A program made the position numbers and the translations under genes. Shown here piece by piece: positions 27,182 to 36,750 of a stretch of DNA of 64,000 nucleotides. The first letter of the stretch is position 1. The number at the start of each line of letters is the position of its first letter. Location: positions 62,001-126,000 of the forward strand of contig NZ_JACJON010000060.1 in the NCBI RefSeq assembly GCF_014695585.1. The letters run 5' to 3'. The notes beneath the pieces were generated by a model. The model ran no database searches. It had not been told where the DNA came from and saw only the letters and a program-made list of their open reading frames with translations. Source of the stretch: Microcoleus sp. FACHB-831 (lineage in GTDB: Bacteria; Cyanobacteriota; Cyanobacteriia; Cyanobacteriales; FACHB-T130).

Positions 27182-27807
27182 CAGAAAATATAGCTAAATA
27201 AAACATTCACTGCTCTTTTTACAAGGCTTTTGGCGGTAGATTCCCTGATGATTTCTACTGGATTTTTTTATTATCCGGATTCAATAGTAGTTTTTAAGAA
27301 AAAATTTTTACTGTAAGTTGCTTGCACTACAGTAAAATTTCATATCCTACCATCCATCTCATTCCCCAGTTTCTTAATTAGACATTTAGCACTTTTTTAC
27401 CCATTAAAGTGCGCGAACTTACTAGAAGTTCTTTCGCTTTTAAAAAGCACTAGATGTCTCGCGTAAAGATGCACAACTACTTAAACCGCGCTGTTGCTTA
27501 AGCTAATAATTTCCTACCATAGCACAAAATATTCAAATTTACGCAATCTTACGATTTCTCCACCTATCTCTAGCCCTGTTATCTATAGGATTGTACTGAG
27601 AGGAACAGAGGCATAGACGAAGTTCCTCATCGTTCCTCTCTCGTTCTTCTTCACTCTTCAGCGAACAGCAGAATATAAACAACTGAAAGCTCCAGAAAGG
27701 ATTAGAGCGAGTAGGAGAGTACCTGCGCTTTTTGCTGGCGCACCAATGAACAGTGAATGATAACCGATGAATTTTGTTAACGCGAAATCGCGCAAAATCG
27801 GTCTTTT
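27182..27807. other. Intergenic region upstream of the surface operon
   Basis: These 626 bases separate the surface operon from the D-lactate dehydrogenase gene, which reads toward it. They contain the inverted repeat at 27307-27338 and a 9-bp inverted repeat GAGAGGAAC/GTTCCTCTC near 27599-27640. No open frame with protein character was found. Confidence 0.45.
27307..27338. promoter_or_regulatory. 10-bp perfect inverted repeat in the surface-operon leader
   Basis: TTTTACTGTA (27307-27316) and TACAGTAAAA (27329-27338) flank 12 bases, 126 to 157 bases upstream of the first gene of the operon. It could be an operator or an RNA hairpin in the 5' leader. Confidence 0.45.
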
Positions 27808-28803
27808 TTATGACGTGCTTACCTCATTAGGACAAATTCGACCCTGTTCAAAATCTGTAATGTTACTTATTGTTGTCTGGGCAATGTTTGTGAGGGCGTT
27901 TTCGGTGAAAAAAGCCTGATGGCCTGTGACGATCGCGTTAGGAAATGTCAGCAGGCGTTCAAAAACATCATCCTGAATAATAGAATTGGACAAATCTTCA
28001 AAAAATAAATCAGTTTCTAGCTCGTAGACATCCAAACCGAGATATGATAATTTACCCGATTTTAGTGCAGCGATCGCGGCTTCTGTATCAATCAATGCCC
28101 CTCGGCTGGTGTTAATTACCATTACACCCTTTTTCATTTGGTTCAGGACATCAGCATCGATCAAATGATAAGTTTCATCTGTTAGCGGACAGTGCAAGCT
28201 AACAATGTCTGAGCTGGCAAAGAGTTCCGACAGCTCGACATACTTCACACCCAAAGCCTCGCAATCTGGGTTAGGTTTCGTATCATACGCCAGCAAATTA
28301 CAGCCAAACCCGTTAAGAATTTTCGCCACAATTGCGCCAATCTTGCCCGTTCCGACAATTCCAACAGTCCGCTCGTACAGGTCAAATCCCAACAGCCCAT
28401 CTAGAGAAAAATTACCTTCGCGGACGCGGGCATAAGCACGGTGAATCTTGCGATTGAGCGCCAAAATTAGCGCTACCGTATGTTCTGCAACTGCATGAGG
28501 GGAATAAGCTGGAACTCGCACAACAGTTAGCCCTAAATTGCGAGCCGCAGCTAAATCGACGTTATTGTAACCCGCAGAGCGTAAGGCAATTAAACGGGTT
28601 CCTCCGTTCGCGATCGCGCTTAAAGTTTTTTCATCCAATTTATCGTTGACAAATACGCATATTGCGGGAAATCCTGCCGCAAGCGGACTCGTCTCAAAAG
28701 TCAGGCGCGGTTCAAAAAAAACCATCTCGTGACCGCAGTTTTTCGCTTCAGGTTCTAGAAACTGGCGATCGTAGGATTTCGTACTAAAAACAGCGACTTT
28801 CAT
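27808..28803 (-). CDS. ldhA: D-lactate dehydrogenase (D-2-hydroxyacid dehydrogenase family)
   Basis: This 331-residue, soluble, NAD-dependent enzyme reduces pyruvate to D-lactate. The NAD-binding Rossmann motif is VGIVGTGKIGAIVAKIL (about 147-163). The catalytic triad of the family is visible as Arg in INTSRGALID, Glu in LGLDVYELE, and His in TGHQAFFTENAL. The N-terminal catalytic half has LIALRSAGYNNVDL and the helix HAVAEHTVALILALNR. The length matches fermentative LdhA. It appears monocistronic; no strong ribosome-binding site precedes the ATG. Its position between two blocks of surface genes suggests no functional link with them. Confidence 0.9.
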   Translation of the reverse strand: MKVAVFSTKSYDRQFLEPEAKNCGHEMVFFEPRLTFETSPLAAGFPAICVFVNDKLDEKTLSAIANGGTRLIALRSAGYNNVDLAAARNLGLTVVRVPAYSPHAVAEHTVALILALNRKIHRAYARVREGNFSLDGLLGFDLYERTVGIVGTGKIGAIVAKILNGFGCNLLAYDTKPNPDCEALGVKYVELSELFASSDIVSLHCPLTDETYHLIDADVLNQMKKGVMVINTSRGALIDTEAAIAALKSGKLSYLGLDVYELETDLFFEDLSNSIIQDDVFERLLTFPNAIVTGHQAFFTENALTNIAQTTISNITDFEQGRICPNEVSTS

Positions 28804-29443
28804 ATATAGTTTTCAGTCTGTAGTTGTTAGACAGAGGACACGCTTTATGGTATTTAACCACATCTCAATTGAAAAAACAGTCTGGGGCTGTTAGACAGAC
28901 AAACATTTTTATGGTATTTCAATTAATAACTAAAAAGTAAACTAATTTCAGCGATCGCAGCTACAAATCAACTGAACTGTTGTACAGTTTCTTTAGTAGG
29001 TAGTCTGTTACCGCCTGCATCAACTTCAGGGAAAAGCATCTAATAGAATCTGCTGTGATTTGGAGTAGTATTTTAAAATTAGCTGGGGCAGAGAAACTTC
29101 ATTTTTTTATCAGGATGCCTATGAAACTGAAGTTTAACCCAAGGTTGTCTTACACAATATCGGCTTGCTAGACCGCATGGTTGAGATGCGATCGCCAAGC
29201 GCCTCGAAAAGCATCTTGTAAAGATGTGAGAAATCGAGTTGGTCGTATATAGGAAGATGCATGCGTGACTTAAAGTGATGCGATCGCGCATAGAGTATGC
29301 CGTTAACCATCATTTTGTACCTAGCAATCCCCCTATTTACGTCGATTTTAGATTTCAGATGTTGGATTGGCTTGAAAATCCACATATCCAGAATCCAAAC
29401 TTGCCTGTTAGTGCCCGCGACTTAGAAATAAAGCTGCATTTTC
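28804..29443. other. Intergenic region with conserved leader, copy 1
   Basis: These 640 bases lie between the divergent ldhA and DUF11 genes. They contain the leader block 28979-29135 and a second stretch next to the start codon (about 29356-29446), both of which recur upstream of the paralogous gene at 33668. Two HIP1-like sites are present. Confidence 0.55.
28979..29135 (+). promoter_or_regulatory. Duplicated upstream leader block, copy 1
   Basis: This block matches 32851-33005 in order and orientation. Shared strings include TTGTACAGTTT, TTTAGTAGGT, CCGCCTGCAT, AAAGCATCTA, CTGCTGTG and TATGAAACTGAAGTT. It ends about 309 bases before the start codon. It is conserved between paralogues without coding for protein, so a promoter or leader RNA role is plausible. 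Confidence 0.55.
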
Positions 29444-32400
29444 ATGTTCAAGGTCTGCCGAAAATTTCCCATCGCGATCGCCGCCGCAACGAGAAGGCGT
29501 AAAAACTCGATTTATCGCCTCTCTAAGCAGATTGGCTGCCTTGCCTTATTAATCTCTACCGTTGTTGGCTACAAAAATGAAGCGGCTCTTGCTGAAGGCA
29601 GCCGCGAACTAACTTCCAGCGGCGGCAATCGCCCCTATTTAAACTATCGAAACGACTTATCTTCAGGCATACTGCGTCGAACAGTTATCAGGGTATACGT
29701 CCAACCAGGCGAGACGATAGATCTTGGCTCAAGTGCTGTAGGTCTAGGTCAAGGTGTCATCACCTATCGCGACCCAAACGGGACAAGCGGCAGTTGCCTT
29801 ACCACTGGCAAAATTAACACCCGCGCCCAAGAGGTAGCTGGCCCTCTTCCTAACATCGGAGGCTACACTCCTTGCAGTGTTAAAGTCGGGCCTAGTCAAG
29901 GCGGAATTTGGGAAATAAACTTTGTCAGTCCTAATCCTGACAATGCTACTAACCCGCCTCCTGCACTTGCCAATGCCGAATTGATCCAACCAGATAACGT
30001 TGGTTTTGTCACTGCTTGGGATGTAACCGTAAAAAATAGTTCTGGTACTCCTATTCCTGGGAGAGCCTATGCCAACTATTTTGCTCTAAATCTGGGAAGC
30101 AATGGTTTAGCTCTTAGTTCGCTAGTTTACATCCTGACTAGAGATGGTTATCTCTATCAGATAGACTTCAACCGTCTCGACCCCTTTGGGTTTATCTTTT
30201 TTGCCAACAACAAAGGATTCAAAGACACAAGCGGCAATCCGATTTACCGTTCGATTCAACTGGTGGGCGATAACCCTGGCGTTTTTCCTCCCGGCATCAC
30301 CGTACAAGATCCGGGTGCTTTAGACACGCCAACCGATGTCACTCACAAGCTTTTCTTTAACCTGCCTAGCGGCGATCTACCGCTGGTTGACGTACCCATA
30401 GCAGGACGCGGTACAACCTGGTTGCGGAAACCACCAACCCCGCCACCGACTGTTTCTAATTTCACATTTGCAGGCCTTGAAGGTACGCTCAATCAAACCG
30501 GGACTGCACCACCCTTGGGGGGAAATTTTACTTTTCAAGCCAGTGGCACTGGTGGTTATAGGATCGATATTGATATTAACCAAGATGGCGTTTTTGGTAA
30601 TGCCAACGACCGGGTATTTTTCGGCCCAACAGTAGGAGCAGGCGCAGTCAATACTGTATTTTGGGATGGGTTGGATGCAAATGGCAACCCCGTACCTCCT
30701 GGTACGGTGGCTTATGGAGCGAAGATTACTTTAACTGGTACTGGGGAAGTTCATTTTCCGTTTTTAGATCCTGAAAACGATAACCCCAATGGCCTGGTAA
30801 TCCAGCAATTTACTTCAACAGGACAGCCGCTGCCTTCGATTGTTTACTATAACGACACTGGTTTAACGGGTGGAACGCCACCCAACCCGGTTAACGCATT
30901 ATTTGGGTTGGATGGTAAGAGCGGAGTTCATGCGTTCACCAATGGTTTTGGCGATCGCAAGGGTATTGACACTTGGAGCTATGTACCCTCGCCAGAAAGC
31001 TCGATCGTCGGCGGTATCGTAGTAGCGCGGGCTGACCTCCAGATCCAAAAAACTCACGCTCCCGAACCAGTTGTTGCTGGCGGTATTATCACTTACACCA
31101 TTACCGTTACCAACAACGGCCCCTCTAATGCAGTAGGAGCAACAGTACAAGATACCGTTCCGCCTCAAATTACTGGTGTAACTTGGACTTGCGCGATTAC
31201 TGGTACTGGTAGTTGCGGACAAACCAGCGGTCAAGGGAATGCTATCAACACAACAGTTAATTTAAACGCTGGGTCTGTTGCTACTTTTACAGTCAGAGGT
31301 ACTATTTCTCCATCTCTTTCATCTGGTTCGTTACCTAATACAGCAACGGTTAGCAGAAGTAAGGATGCGAACGACGACAACCCTAACAACAACACCGCAA
31401 CCGATAACACTACTGTTCAACCCAACCCAGTCTCTCCCATTGGGATCAAATCAGTTCGTCTCGCGACGGATGCAGATGGTAGCGGGACGGTAACGACTGG
31501 GGACACTGTTGAATTTAGCATCAACTACGTCAATAACACCTCTACCCCCGTCATCGAGTTCCGGGCTACGGATAATATCGATCCTACTAAGTTGAGTTTC
31601 GTCGCTGGTAGTTATAGCCTTACTGCCGCAGGTTCGGGGACAGTTGTCACCCCTAACCCTAACTACAATGGCACAACAGACCCGAATTTTAACAACGACC
31701 CGCAGGGTGGAACGTTGGGTGCAGGCGGTGGAAATGTTGTCATTAAATACCGTGCCATTGTAACTGCACAAGCTGGGATTAGTATTAGCAACCAAGCGGT
31801 TGCTACTTCAAGGGGTGGAACATCAAATCTTGCCTCTACTGTTGTTACGGATGCGTTCCAAAGTACTGAAGATTTGCCACAAGTCACAGATGACAATATC
31901 GAGCAAGGGAATGCCCCTACTATTACTGGGGATGATGAGCCAACTGTAGTTACTGTAGCTGTACCTGGTAATCCGAGTCTGCGTTTGGTGAAGCGAATTA
32001 CATCTATAACTAGGGGTGGTGTAGCGCTAAGCGGTATTAATTTTGGCGGTTTTGTGGATGACCCTACTGATGAGAACGACACTGCTGGGGGCTTTTCGCA
32101 ATTGTTGCCAGCAGGAATTGTAACTTTGGGGTCAGAGACGCCTTTGCAAAGCGGCGATGAAGTGGAGTATACGGTTTATTTTCTGTCGGATGGGACTGCG
32201 ATCGCTAATGATGTCCGCTTCTGCGATTTGATTCCAGCTAGTACAACTTTTGTTAATCAAAGTTTTGGAGCAAATAGCGGCATTTCACTTAATCGAGCTA
32301 GCGCGGCTAGCTTGCTAACTAATGCTGCCGATACGGATGGGGCGACATTTTTCTCGCCTCTAACTCCACTACCCAATGGTAATGCTTGCTCTACCCAAAA

Positions 32401-32497
32401 CAATGCTAATGGTGCTGTGTTTGTCAATCTGGGTAATGTTTCTAATATGGCTGGCAGTAACTACGGTTTTATACGCTTTCGCGTCAAAGTTAACTAA
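29444..32497 (+). CDS. Secreted DUF11-repeat protein, paralogue 1
   Basis: The protein has 1017 residues. The signal peptide has its h-region at IGCLALLISTVVG and cleavage after AALA (about 51). Residues about 52-540 are a unique domain (EGSRELTSSGGNRPYLNYRN; GEVHFPFLDPEN; DTWSYVPSPES) shared only with the next gene. Two DUF11 domains follow (about 540-660, ITYTITVTNNGPSNAVGATV; about 670-800, GDTVEFSINYVNNTSTPV). Last is the ~170-residue C-terminal domain (SLRLVKRITS...FCDLIP...GFIRFRVKVN) shared with the 1386-residue protein. It is probably an exported, surface-displayed protein. It and the downstream paralogue, 1.17 kb away, arose by tandem duplication that included the upstream leader. 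Confidence 0.82.
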   Translation: MFKVCRKFPIAIAAATRRRKNSIYRLSKQIGCLALLISTVVGYKNEAALAEGSRELTSSGGNRPYLNYRNDLSSGILRRTVIRVYVQPGETIDLGSSAVGLGQGVITYRDPNGTSGSCLTTGKINTRAQEVAGPLPNIGGYTPCSVKVGPSQGGIWEINFVSPNPDNATNPPPALANAELIQPDNVGFVTAWDVTVKNSSGTPIPGRAYANYFALNLGSNGLALSSLVYILTRDGYLYQIDFNRLDPFGFIFFANNKGFKDTSGNPIYRSIQLVGDNPGVFPPGITVQDPGALDTPTDVTHKLFFNLPSGDLPLVDVPIAGRGTTWLRKPPTPPPTVSNFTFAGLEGTLNQTGTAPPLGGNFTFQASGTGGYRIDIDINQDGVFGNANDRVFFGPTVGAGAVNTVFWDGLDANGNPVPPGTVAYGAKITLTGTGEVHFPFLDPENDNPNGLVIQQFTSTGQPLPSIVYYNDTGLTGGTPPNPVNALFGLDGKSGVHAFTNGFGDRKGIDTWSYVPSPESSIVGGIVVARADLQIQKTHAPEPVVAGGIITYTITVTNNGPSNAVGATVQDTVPPQITGVTWTCAITGTGSCGQTSGQGNAINTTVNLNAGSVATFTVRGTISPSLSSGSLPNTATVSRSKDANDDNPNNNTATDNTTVQPNPVSPIGIKSVRLATDADGSGTVTTGDTVEFSINYVNNTSTPVIEFRATDNIDPTKLSFVAGSYSLTAAGSGTVVTPNPNYNGTTDPNFNNDPQGGTLGAGGGNVVIKYRAIVTAQAGISISNQAVATSRGGTSNLASTVVTDAFQSTEDLPQVTDDNIEQGNAPTITGDDEPTVVTVAVPGNPSLRLVKRITSITRGGVALSGINFGGFVDDPTDENDTAGGFSQLLPAGIVTLGSETPLQSGDEVEYTVYFLSDGTAIANDVRFCDLIPASTTFVNQSFGANSGISLNRASAASLLTNAADTDGATFFSPLTPLPNGNACSTQNNANGAVFVNLGNVSNMAGSNYGFIRFRVKVN

Positions 32498-32850
32498 AAA
32501 AGGGAATGGGAAGTGGGGGTTTAAATTCCTTAATAACCCGGAGGGTAACTCTGCTTCCCCTTGTTGCCAATGCTTTACCCCCATGCCGATAGAGGGGTAA
32601 TCAATTAAGTTTGGTACAACAATCGGGAATTAATTAGGCCATTCCCGGCGTAAGTGCTTTTGGCAGAGCATGGAGGAGATTATCAGTTTTTCTTTGTTCC
32701 GCCTGCGATCGCGTTGTAGCTTTTAAACCCGTAAGGTTTCATATATTTATCATTCTTGAGTTATTAGACACTTGATTTTTTTTGTGGTAATAAAATATAA
32801 ACTGAAAAACTTGATATTTTTACGGATTGCGTAGAAAATTAACTTAATTC

Positions 32851-33005
32851 TTGTACAGTTTATTTAGTAGGTGGCGCACGACCGCCTGCATGAGTTTCAG
32901 GGGAAAAGCATCTATTAAAACCTGCTGTGGGTTGTAATGTATCTTAGGTTAGATTTCAGCAGAACACGTCCCACTTTTTCCCAGGATGCGTATGAAACTG
33001 AAGTT
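32851..33005 (+). promoter_or_regulatory. Duplicated upstream leader block, copy 2
   Basis: This is the counterpart of 28979-29135, with the same ordered strings. It lies about 660 bases before the start codon because extra sequence containing hairpins separates it from the gene. Confidence 0.55.
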
Positions 33006-33489
33006 GGCACTCAAAATTGCTTCGCGCAATGTCCGCATAGAAGCCGCCAGGATTTGGAGCATCCTACGTTTGTATAAATGGCTTCCTAGAACTCGCACCT
33101 ATAGAAACCCTGGCTTCCCCTTAAGGTGCATTGTTGAATAAACCCGCCTGCGAGGTTTATCTCTGTTTAGGCACAGTTTCTAACTGGGAGCATCTATTTG
33201 TACAAATTGCATTCTCCCCAGATTTAGAATGCCCGTGCCGCAAGAGTTAATCAACATCCTCACAATATTAATATTGTCCCGGAGTCTGAATTTTTAATAA
33301 TTCTCCGGAAGCGGAATATTAGAGGATGTTTATAAAAAAGTAAATTGAAAAGAAACTGGGTTGTTTGAGCTGGGGGCTAAGGAACTAAGTTTTACCAACC
33401 ATCATAAACTCGTTGTCTAGGCCAAAAATAGGACTTTCATCATCGAAAAAACATCAATGATACTGACATTTTTTTGAATTAACCAACAA

Positions 33490-33526
33490 GAATACTCGCA
33501 GGGATACGGGATACCTGCGAGTATTC
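33490..33526. promoter_or_regulatory. 13-bp perfect hairpin upstream of paralogue 2
   Basis: GAATACTCGCAGG (33490-33502) and its exact reverse complement (33514-33526) flank 11 bases, about 140 bases before the start codon. No T-run follows. It is absent from the upstream region of paralogue 1 and could be an operator or a leader RNA structure. Confidence 0.5.
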
Positions 33527-33667
33527 GATAGTTACTCCATCCATCTATGCGATTAAGGATGCGATCGCTGCATAGTTTTTATATGTTGGGATTGGCTTTA
33601 AAATACCCGCATCCATAATCTTGAAATATCTGATGTTTCCACGCCTTAGATAAAAAGGTGTATCTTC

Positions 33668-36600
33668 ATGTTCAAATCTTGCCCCAATTTTGCAAAAACC
33701 AATGCTTTGATGACACGCTGGAGTTGGCGGATTGGCTACCTTGCCTTATTAATCTCTACTCTTGGCTGCAATTCAAAAGCGGCTCTTGCTGAAGGCAGTC
33801 GGGAACTGACTGCGAGCGGCGGCTATCGCCCTTATTTAGGGTATCGAAACGACTTATATGCGAAGATACCGCGTAAAACCATTATCAAGGTATACGCCAA
33901 GCCAGGAGAGACGATCAATCTTGGCTCCAGTGCCGTTGGTGTAGGTAAGAATGGCAAGGTCGGCATCATCAACTATCGCCGCCCAGATGGAACAAACGGC
34001 ACTTGCGAGAGAGCTGGCAAAATTAACAACCGTACCGAAGAAGTTAATGGCACGTTCAGCCCTTGCGTTGTCCCAGTAAGTGCTGGGCAAGAAGGAGTTT
34101 GGGAAATAAACTTTGTCAGCCCAGATCCTGACAGTACTAAAGACCCAACTCCAGTACTCGCCAATGCCAACTGGACTCAACCGGACGATCTTGGTTTTGT
34201 CACAGCTTGGGATGTCACGGTTAAAAATAGTTCTAATAGAGCTATTCCTGGGAGAGCTTACACAAACTATTTTTTCTTTAATTTGGGAGACAATGGCCTA
34301 CAGATTAGTTCCGAACCTTTCATTCAAACTAGAGATGGTTATCTCTACCAAATAGACTTCAACAACCTAGACCCCTTCGGGTTTCTCTTTTTTGCCAACA
34401 ACAAAGGATTCAAAGACGCAAGCGGGAACCCGCTTTATCGCTCCGTTCAACTCATTGGCGATAACCCTGGCGACGTGCCTGCTGGCGTTACCATACAAGA
34501 TCCCAGTTCTCCCGACACGCCAACGGATGTCACGCACAAGATTTTCTTTAACCGCCCTAACAATGACTTGCCAATGTTTGATGTACCCATAGCAGGGGGT
34601 ACAACTTGGCTCCGCAGACCGCCAACCCCCCCGCCGACAGTTACTAATTTTCAATTTACGGGCATTGAGGGTACGCCAAACCAAACTGGGACTGCACCGC
34701 CATTGGGGGGCAATTTTACTTTTAATGCCAGTGCCAGTTCAGGTTATAGAATTGCCCTTGATATTAATCGAGATGGCATTTATGGTAATGCCAACGACCG
34801 AATATTATTCGGTTCAGCCCAGTCTGGGGCAGGCGGAAATACAGTGTTTTGGGATGGTTTGGATGGGGATGGAAAGCCCACACCTGCTGGCACGCTTAGT
34901 TATGGGGCGACAGTAACTTTAACTGGTACTGGAGAAGTTCATTTTCCGTTTTACGATCCTGAAAACAATAATCCCAACGGTCTAATTATTCAGCAATTAG
35001 ATCCAAACACAGGACAGCCGCTTCCTTCGATTGTTTACTACAACGACACTGGGTTAACGGGTGGAACTCAACCTAATCCGCTAAATGCGCTATATGGATT
35101 GGATGGTAGTAAGGGAGTTCATGCGTTCACCAATGGTTTTGGCGATCGCAGGGGTATTGACACTTGGATCTATGTACCTTCGCTAGAATCCGCGATCGCT
35201 GGTGGCATTCTGGTAGCAAATGCCGATCTCAAGATCGAAAAAAATACGGCTACAGAGCAAGTTGTTGCAGGCAATGAAATCGTCTATACCCTTACCGTTA
35301 CCAACAACGGCCCCTCTAAGGCGATGGGAGCAACCGTACAAGACAACATACCTCCTGAAATTACCGGAGTGACTTGGACTTGCGCGATTACATCTGGTAC
35401 TGGTAGTTGCGCTCAAAGCAGCGGAGAAGGCAATGCGCTCAACACAACAGTAGATTTAGACTACAAAGATCAAACAGTTCCTCCCTCAGTTGCCACCATT
35501 ACGATAAAAGGTACTATTTCTCCCACTTTCCCAGGGGGGCAATTGAAAAACACGGCAACAGTTACCCGAGGTAAGGATGCTAACGACCCAGACCTTACAA
35601 ACAACACCGCAACTCGTGAGGTGACGGTTAATGCTAAACCAGCCTTAGTCACGCCCACTGGCTTCAAATCAGCCCGTCTAGCAGAGGACGCAGACAACAA
35701 CGGGAAGGTAACGACTGGGGACACTGTTGAATACACCATCACCTACACCAATAACGCCTCTACCCCCGTCAACAAGTTCCTAGCTACCGACAGCATCAAC
35801 ACGAGTCAATTAAATTTCGTCCCTGGGAGTTATAGCTTTACTGCTTCTGGTATCGGGACAACAGTGACGGGGAACCCTACCTACAACGGCACAACAGACA
35901 AGAACCTTACCAACCCCACGTCGTTGGGATCGTTGGGTGCAGGCGGGGGGAATGTCGTCATCAAGTTCCGCGCTGTCGTGACGGCGCAAGGTGGGACGCA
36001 GATTAGCAACCAAGCGAGTGCAACATCGGAAGGGGGAACATTAGATGTCTCTGTTACCGATGCTGTTGCAAATAAGGACGATATGCCTCAAGTCGGAGAT
36101 GACAAAACCGACGGGGGGAACGACCCGAATAATACTGGGGATGACGATCCTACTGTAATGCCTGTGGGGGAGGCCCCTCCTCCTGGTATTCCTAGCCTGC
36201 GTTTGGTGAAGCGAATTACATCAGTAACTAGGGGTGGCGTGCCGATTAGTGGGGTTAATTTTGGTAGCTTTGTGGATGTTGTAGGTGACGATAACGATAC
36301 TGCCCCTGGTTGGTCGCAATTTTCGCCAGTAGGGATTGCAGATCTGGCGCCAGAGATAGCTTTGCGAAGCGATGATCAAGTGGAGTATACGATTTATTTC
36401 CTATCGGATGGGACTGCGATCGCTAATGATGTCCGGTTCTGCGATTTGATTCCCGAAAAGACAACTTTTATCTCTAACAGTTTTGGAGAAAATAGCGGAA
36501 TTTTAGTGAATCGCGCCGGGGTAGCACGCAACCTGAGTAATACTGGGGATAACGATGAAGCAACATTTTTCGCGCCCCTGGCTCCGTTACCTAATGGTAA

Positions 36601-36715
36601 TTCTTGTTCTAAGCAAAACAATGGTAACGGTGCTGCGATCGTGAATTTGGGTAATGTTTCTAATGTTGCTGGCAGCAACTATGGTTTTATCCGCTTTCGG
36701 GTGAAGATCGACTGA
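33668..36715 (+). CDS. Secreted DUF11-repeat protein, paralogue 2
   Basis: The protein has 1015 residues and is co-linear with the product of 29444-32497. The signal peptide has IGYLALLISTLGCNSKAALA; the Cys is in a poor lipobox (Thr at -3), so signal peptidase I cleavage after AALA fits better. The unique N-terminal domain, two DUF11 domains (VYTLTVTNNGPSKAMGATV; GDTVEYTITYTNNASTP) and the shared C-terminal domain (SLRLVKRITS...FCDLIP...GFIRFRVKID) are all intact, so both copies appear functional. AAGGTG lies 10 bases before the ATG. A palindrome follows seven bases after the stop codon. Confidence 0.82.
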   Translation: MFKSCPNFAKTNALMTRWSWRIGYLALLISTLGCNSKAALAEGSRELTASGGYRPYLGYRNDLYAKIPRKTIIKVYAKPGETINLGSSAVGVGKNGKVGIINYRRPDGTNGTCERAGKINNRTEEVNGTFSPCVVPVSAGQEGVWEINFVSPDPDSTKDPTPVLANANWTQPDDLGFVTAWDVTVKNSSNRAIPGRAYTNYFFFNLGDNGLQISSEPFIQTRDGYLYQIDFNNLDPFGFLFFANNKGFKDASGNPLYRSVQLIGDNPGDVPAGVTIQDPSSPDTPTDVTHKIFFNRPNNDLPMFDVPIAGGTTWLRRPPTPPPTVTNFQFTGIEGTPNQTGTAPPLGGNFTFNASASSGYRIALDINRDGIYGNANDRILFGSAQSGAGGNTVFWDGLDGDGKPTPAGTLSYGATVTLTGTGEVHFPFYDPENNNPNGLIIQQLDPNTGQPLPSIVYYNDTGLTGGTQPNPLNALYGLDGSKGVHAFTNGFGDRRGIDTWIYVPSLESAIAGGILVANADLKIEKNTATEQVVAGNEIVYTLTVTNNGPSKAMGATVQDNIPPEITGVTWTCAITSGTGSCAQSSGEGNALNTTVDLDYKDQTVPPSVATITIKGTISPTFPGGQLKNTATVTRGKDANDPDLTNNTATREVTVNAKPALVTPTGFKSARLAEDADNNGKVTTGDTVEYTITYTNNASTPVNKFLATDSINTSQLNFVPGSYSFTASGIGTTVTGNPTYNGTTDKNLTNPTSLGSLGAGGGNVVIKFRAVVTAQGGTQISNQASATSEGGTLDVSVTDAVANKDDMPQVGDDKTDGGNDPNNTGDDDPTVMPVGEAPPPGIPSLRLVKRITSVTRGGVPISGVNFGSFVDVVGDDNDTAPGWSQFSPVGIADLAPEIALRSDDQVEYTIYFLSDGTAIANDVRFCDLIPEKTTFISNSFGENSGILVNRAGVARNLSNTGDNDEATFFAPLAPLPNGNSCSKQNNGNGAAIVNLGNVSNVAGSNYGFIRFRVKID

Positions 36716-36721
36716 GTAGAT

Positions 36722-36746
36722 TTAGGGTGGGCGATGCCCACCCTAA
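36722..36746. repeat. 11-bp perfect palindrome between convergent genes
   Basis: TTAGGGTGGGC and its reverse complement flank GAT. It lies just after the DUF11 gene and just past the stop of the ppsA fragment. Related palindromes occur at 41860-41884 and 49518-49534. This looks like a dispersed repeat and may also act as a bidirectional terminator. Confidence 0.7.
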
Positions 36747-36750
36747 GAAG

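Larger units (their letters stand above)
32498..33667. other. Intergenic region between paralogues, with leader copy 2
   Basis: These 1170 bases hold leader copy 2 (32851-33005), a start-proximal block matching copy 1 (about 33580-33670), the hairpin at 33490-33526, an inverted repeat CCGGAG/CTCCGG near 33284-33312, and a short stem TAAACC/GGTTTA near 33137. About 350 bases between the two leader blocks are absent from copy 1. No protein-like frame was found. Confidence 0.5.

Noticed and set aside
33668-33770. Lipoprotein signal in DUF11 paralogue 2 (LISTLGC)
   Set aside because: The -3 residue is Thr and the other paralogue has no Cys there; cleavage at AALA is shared by both.
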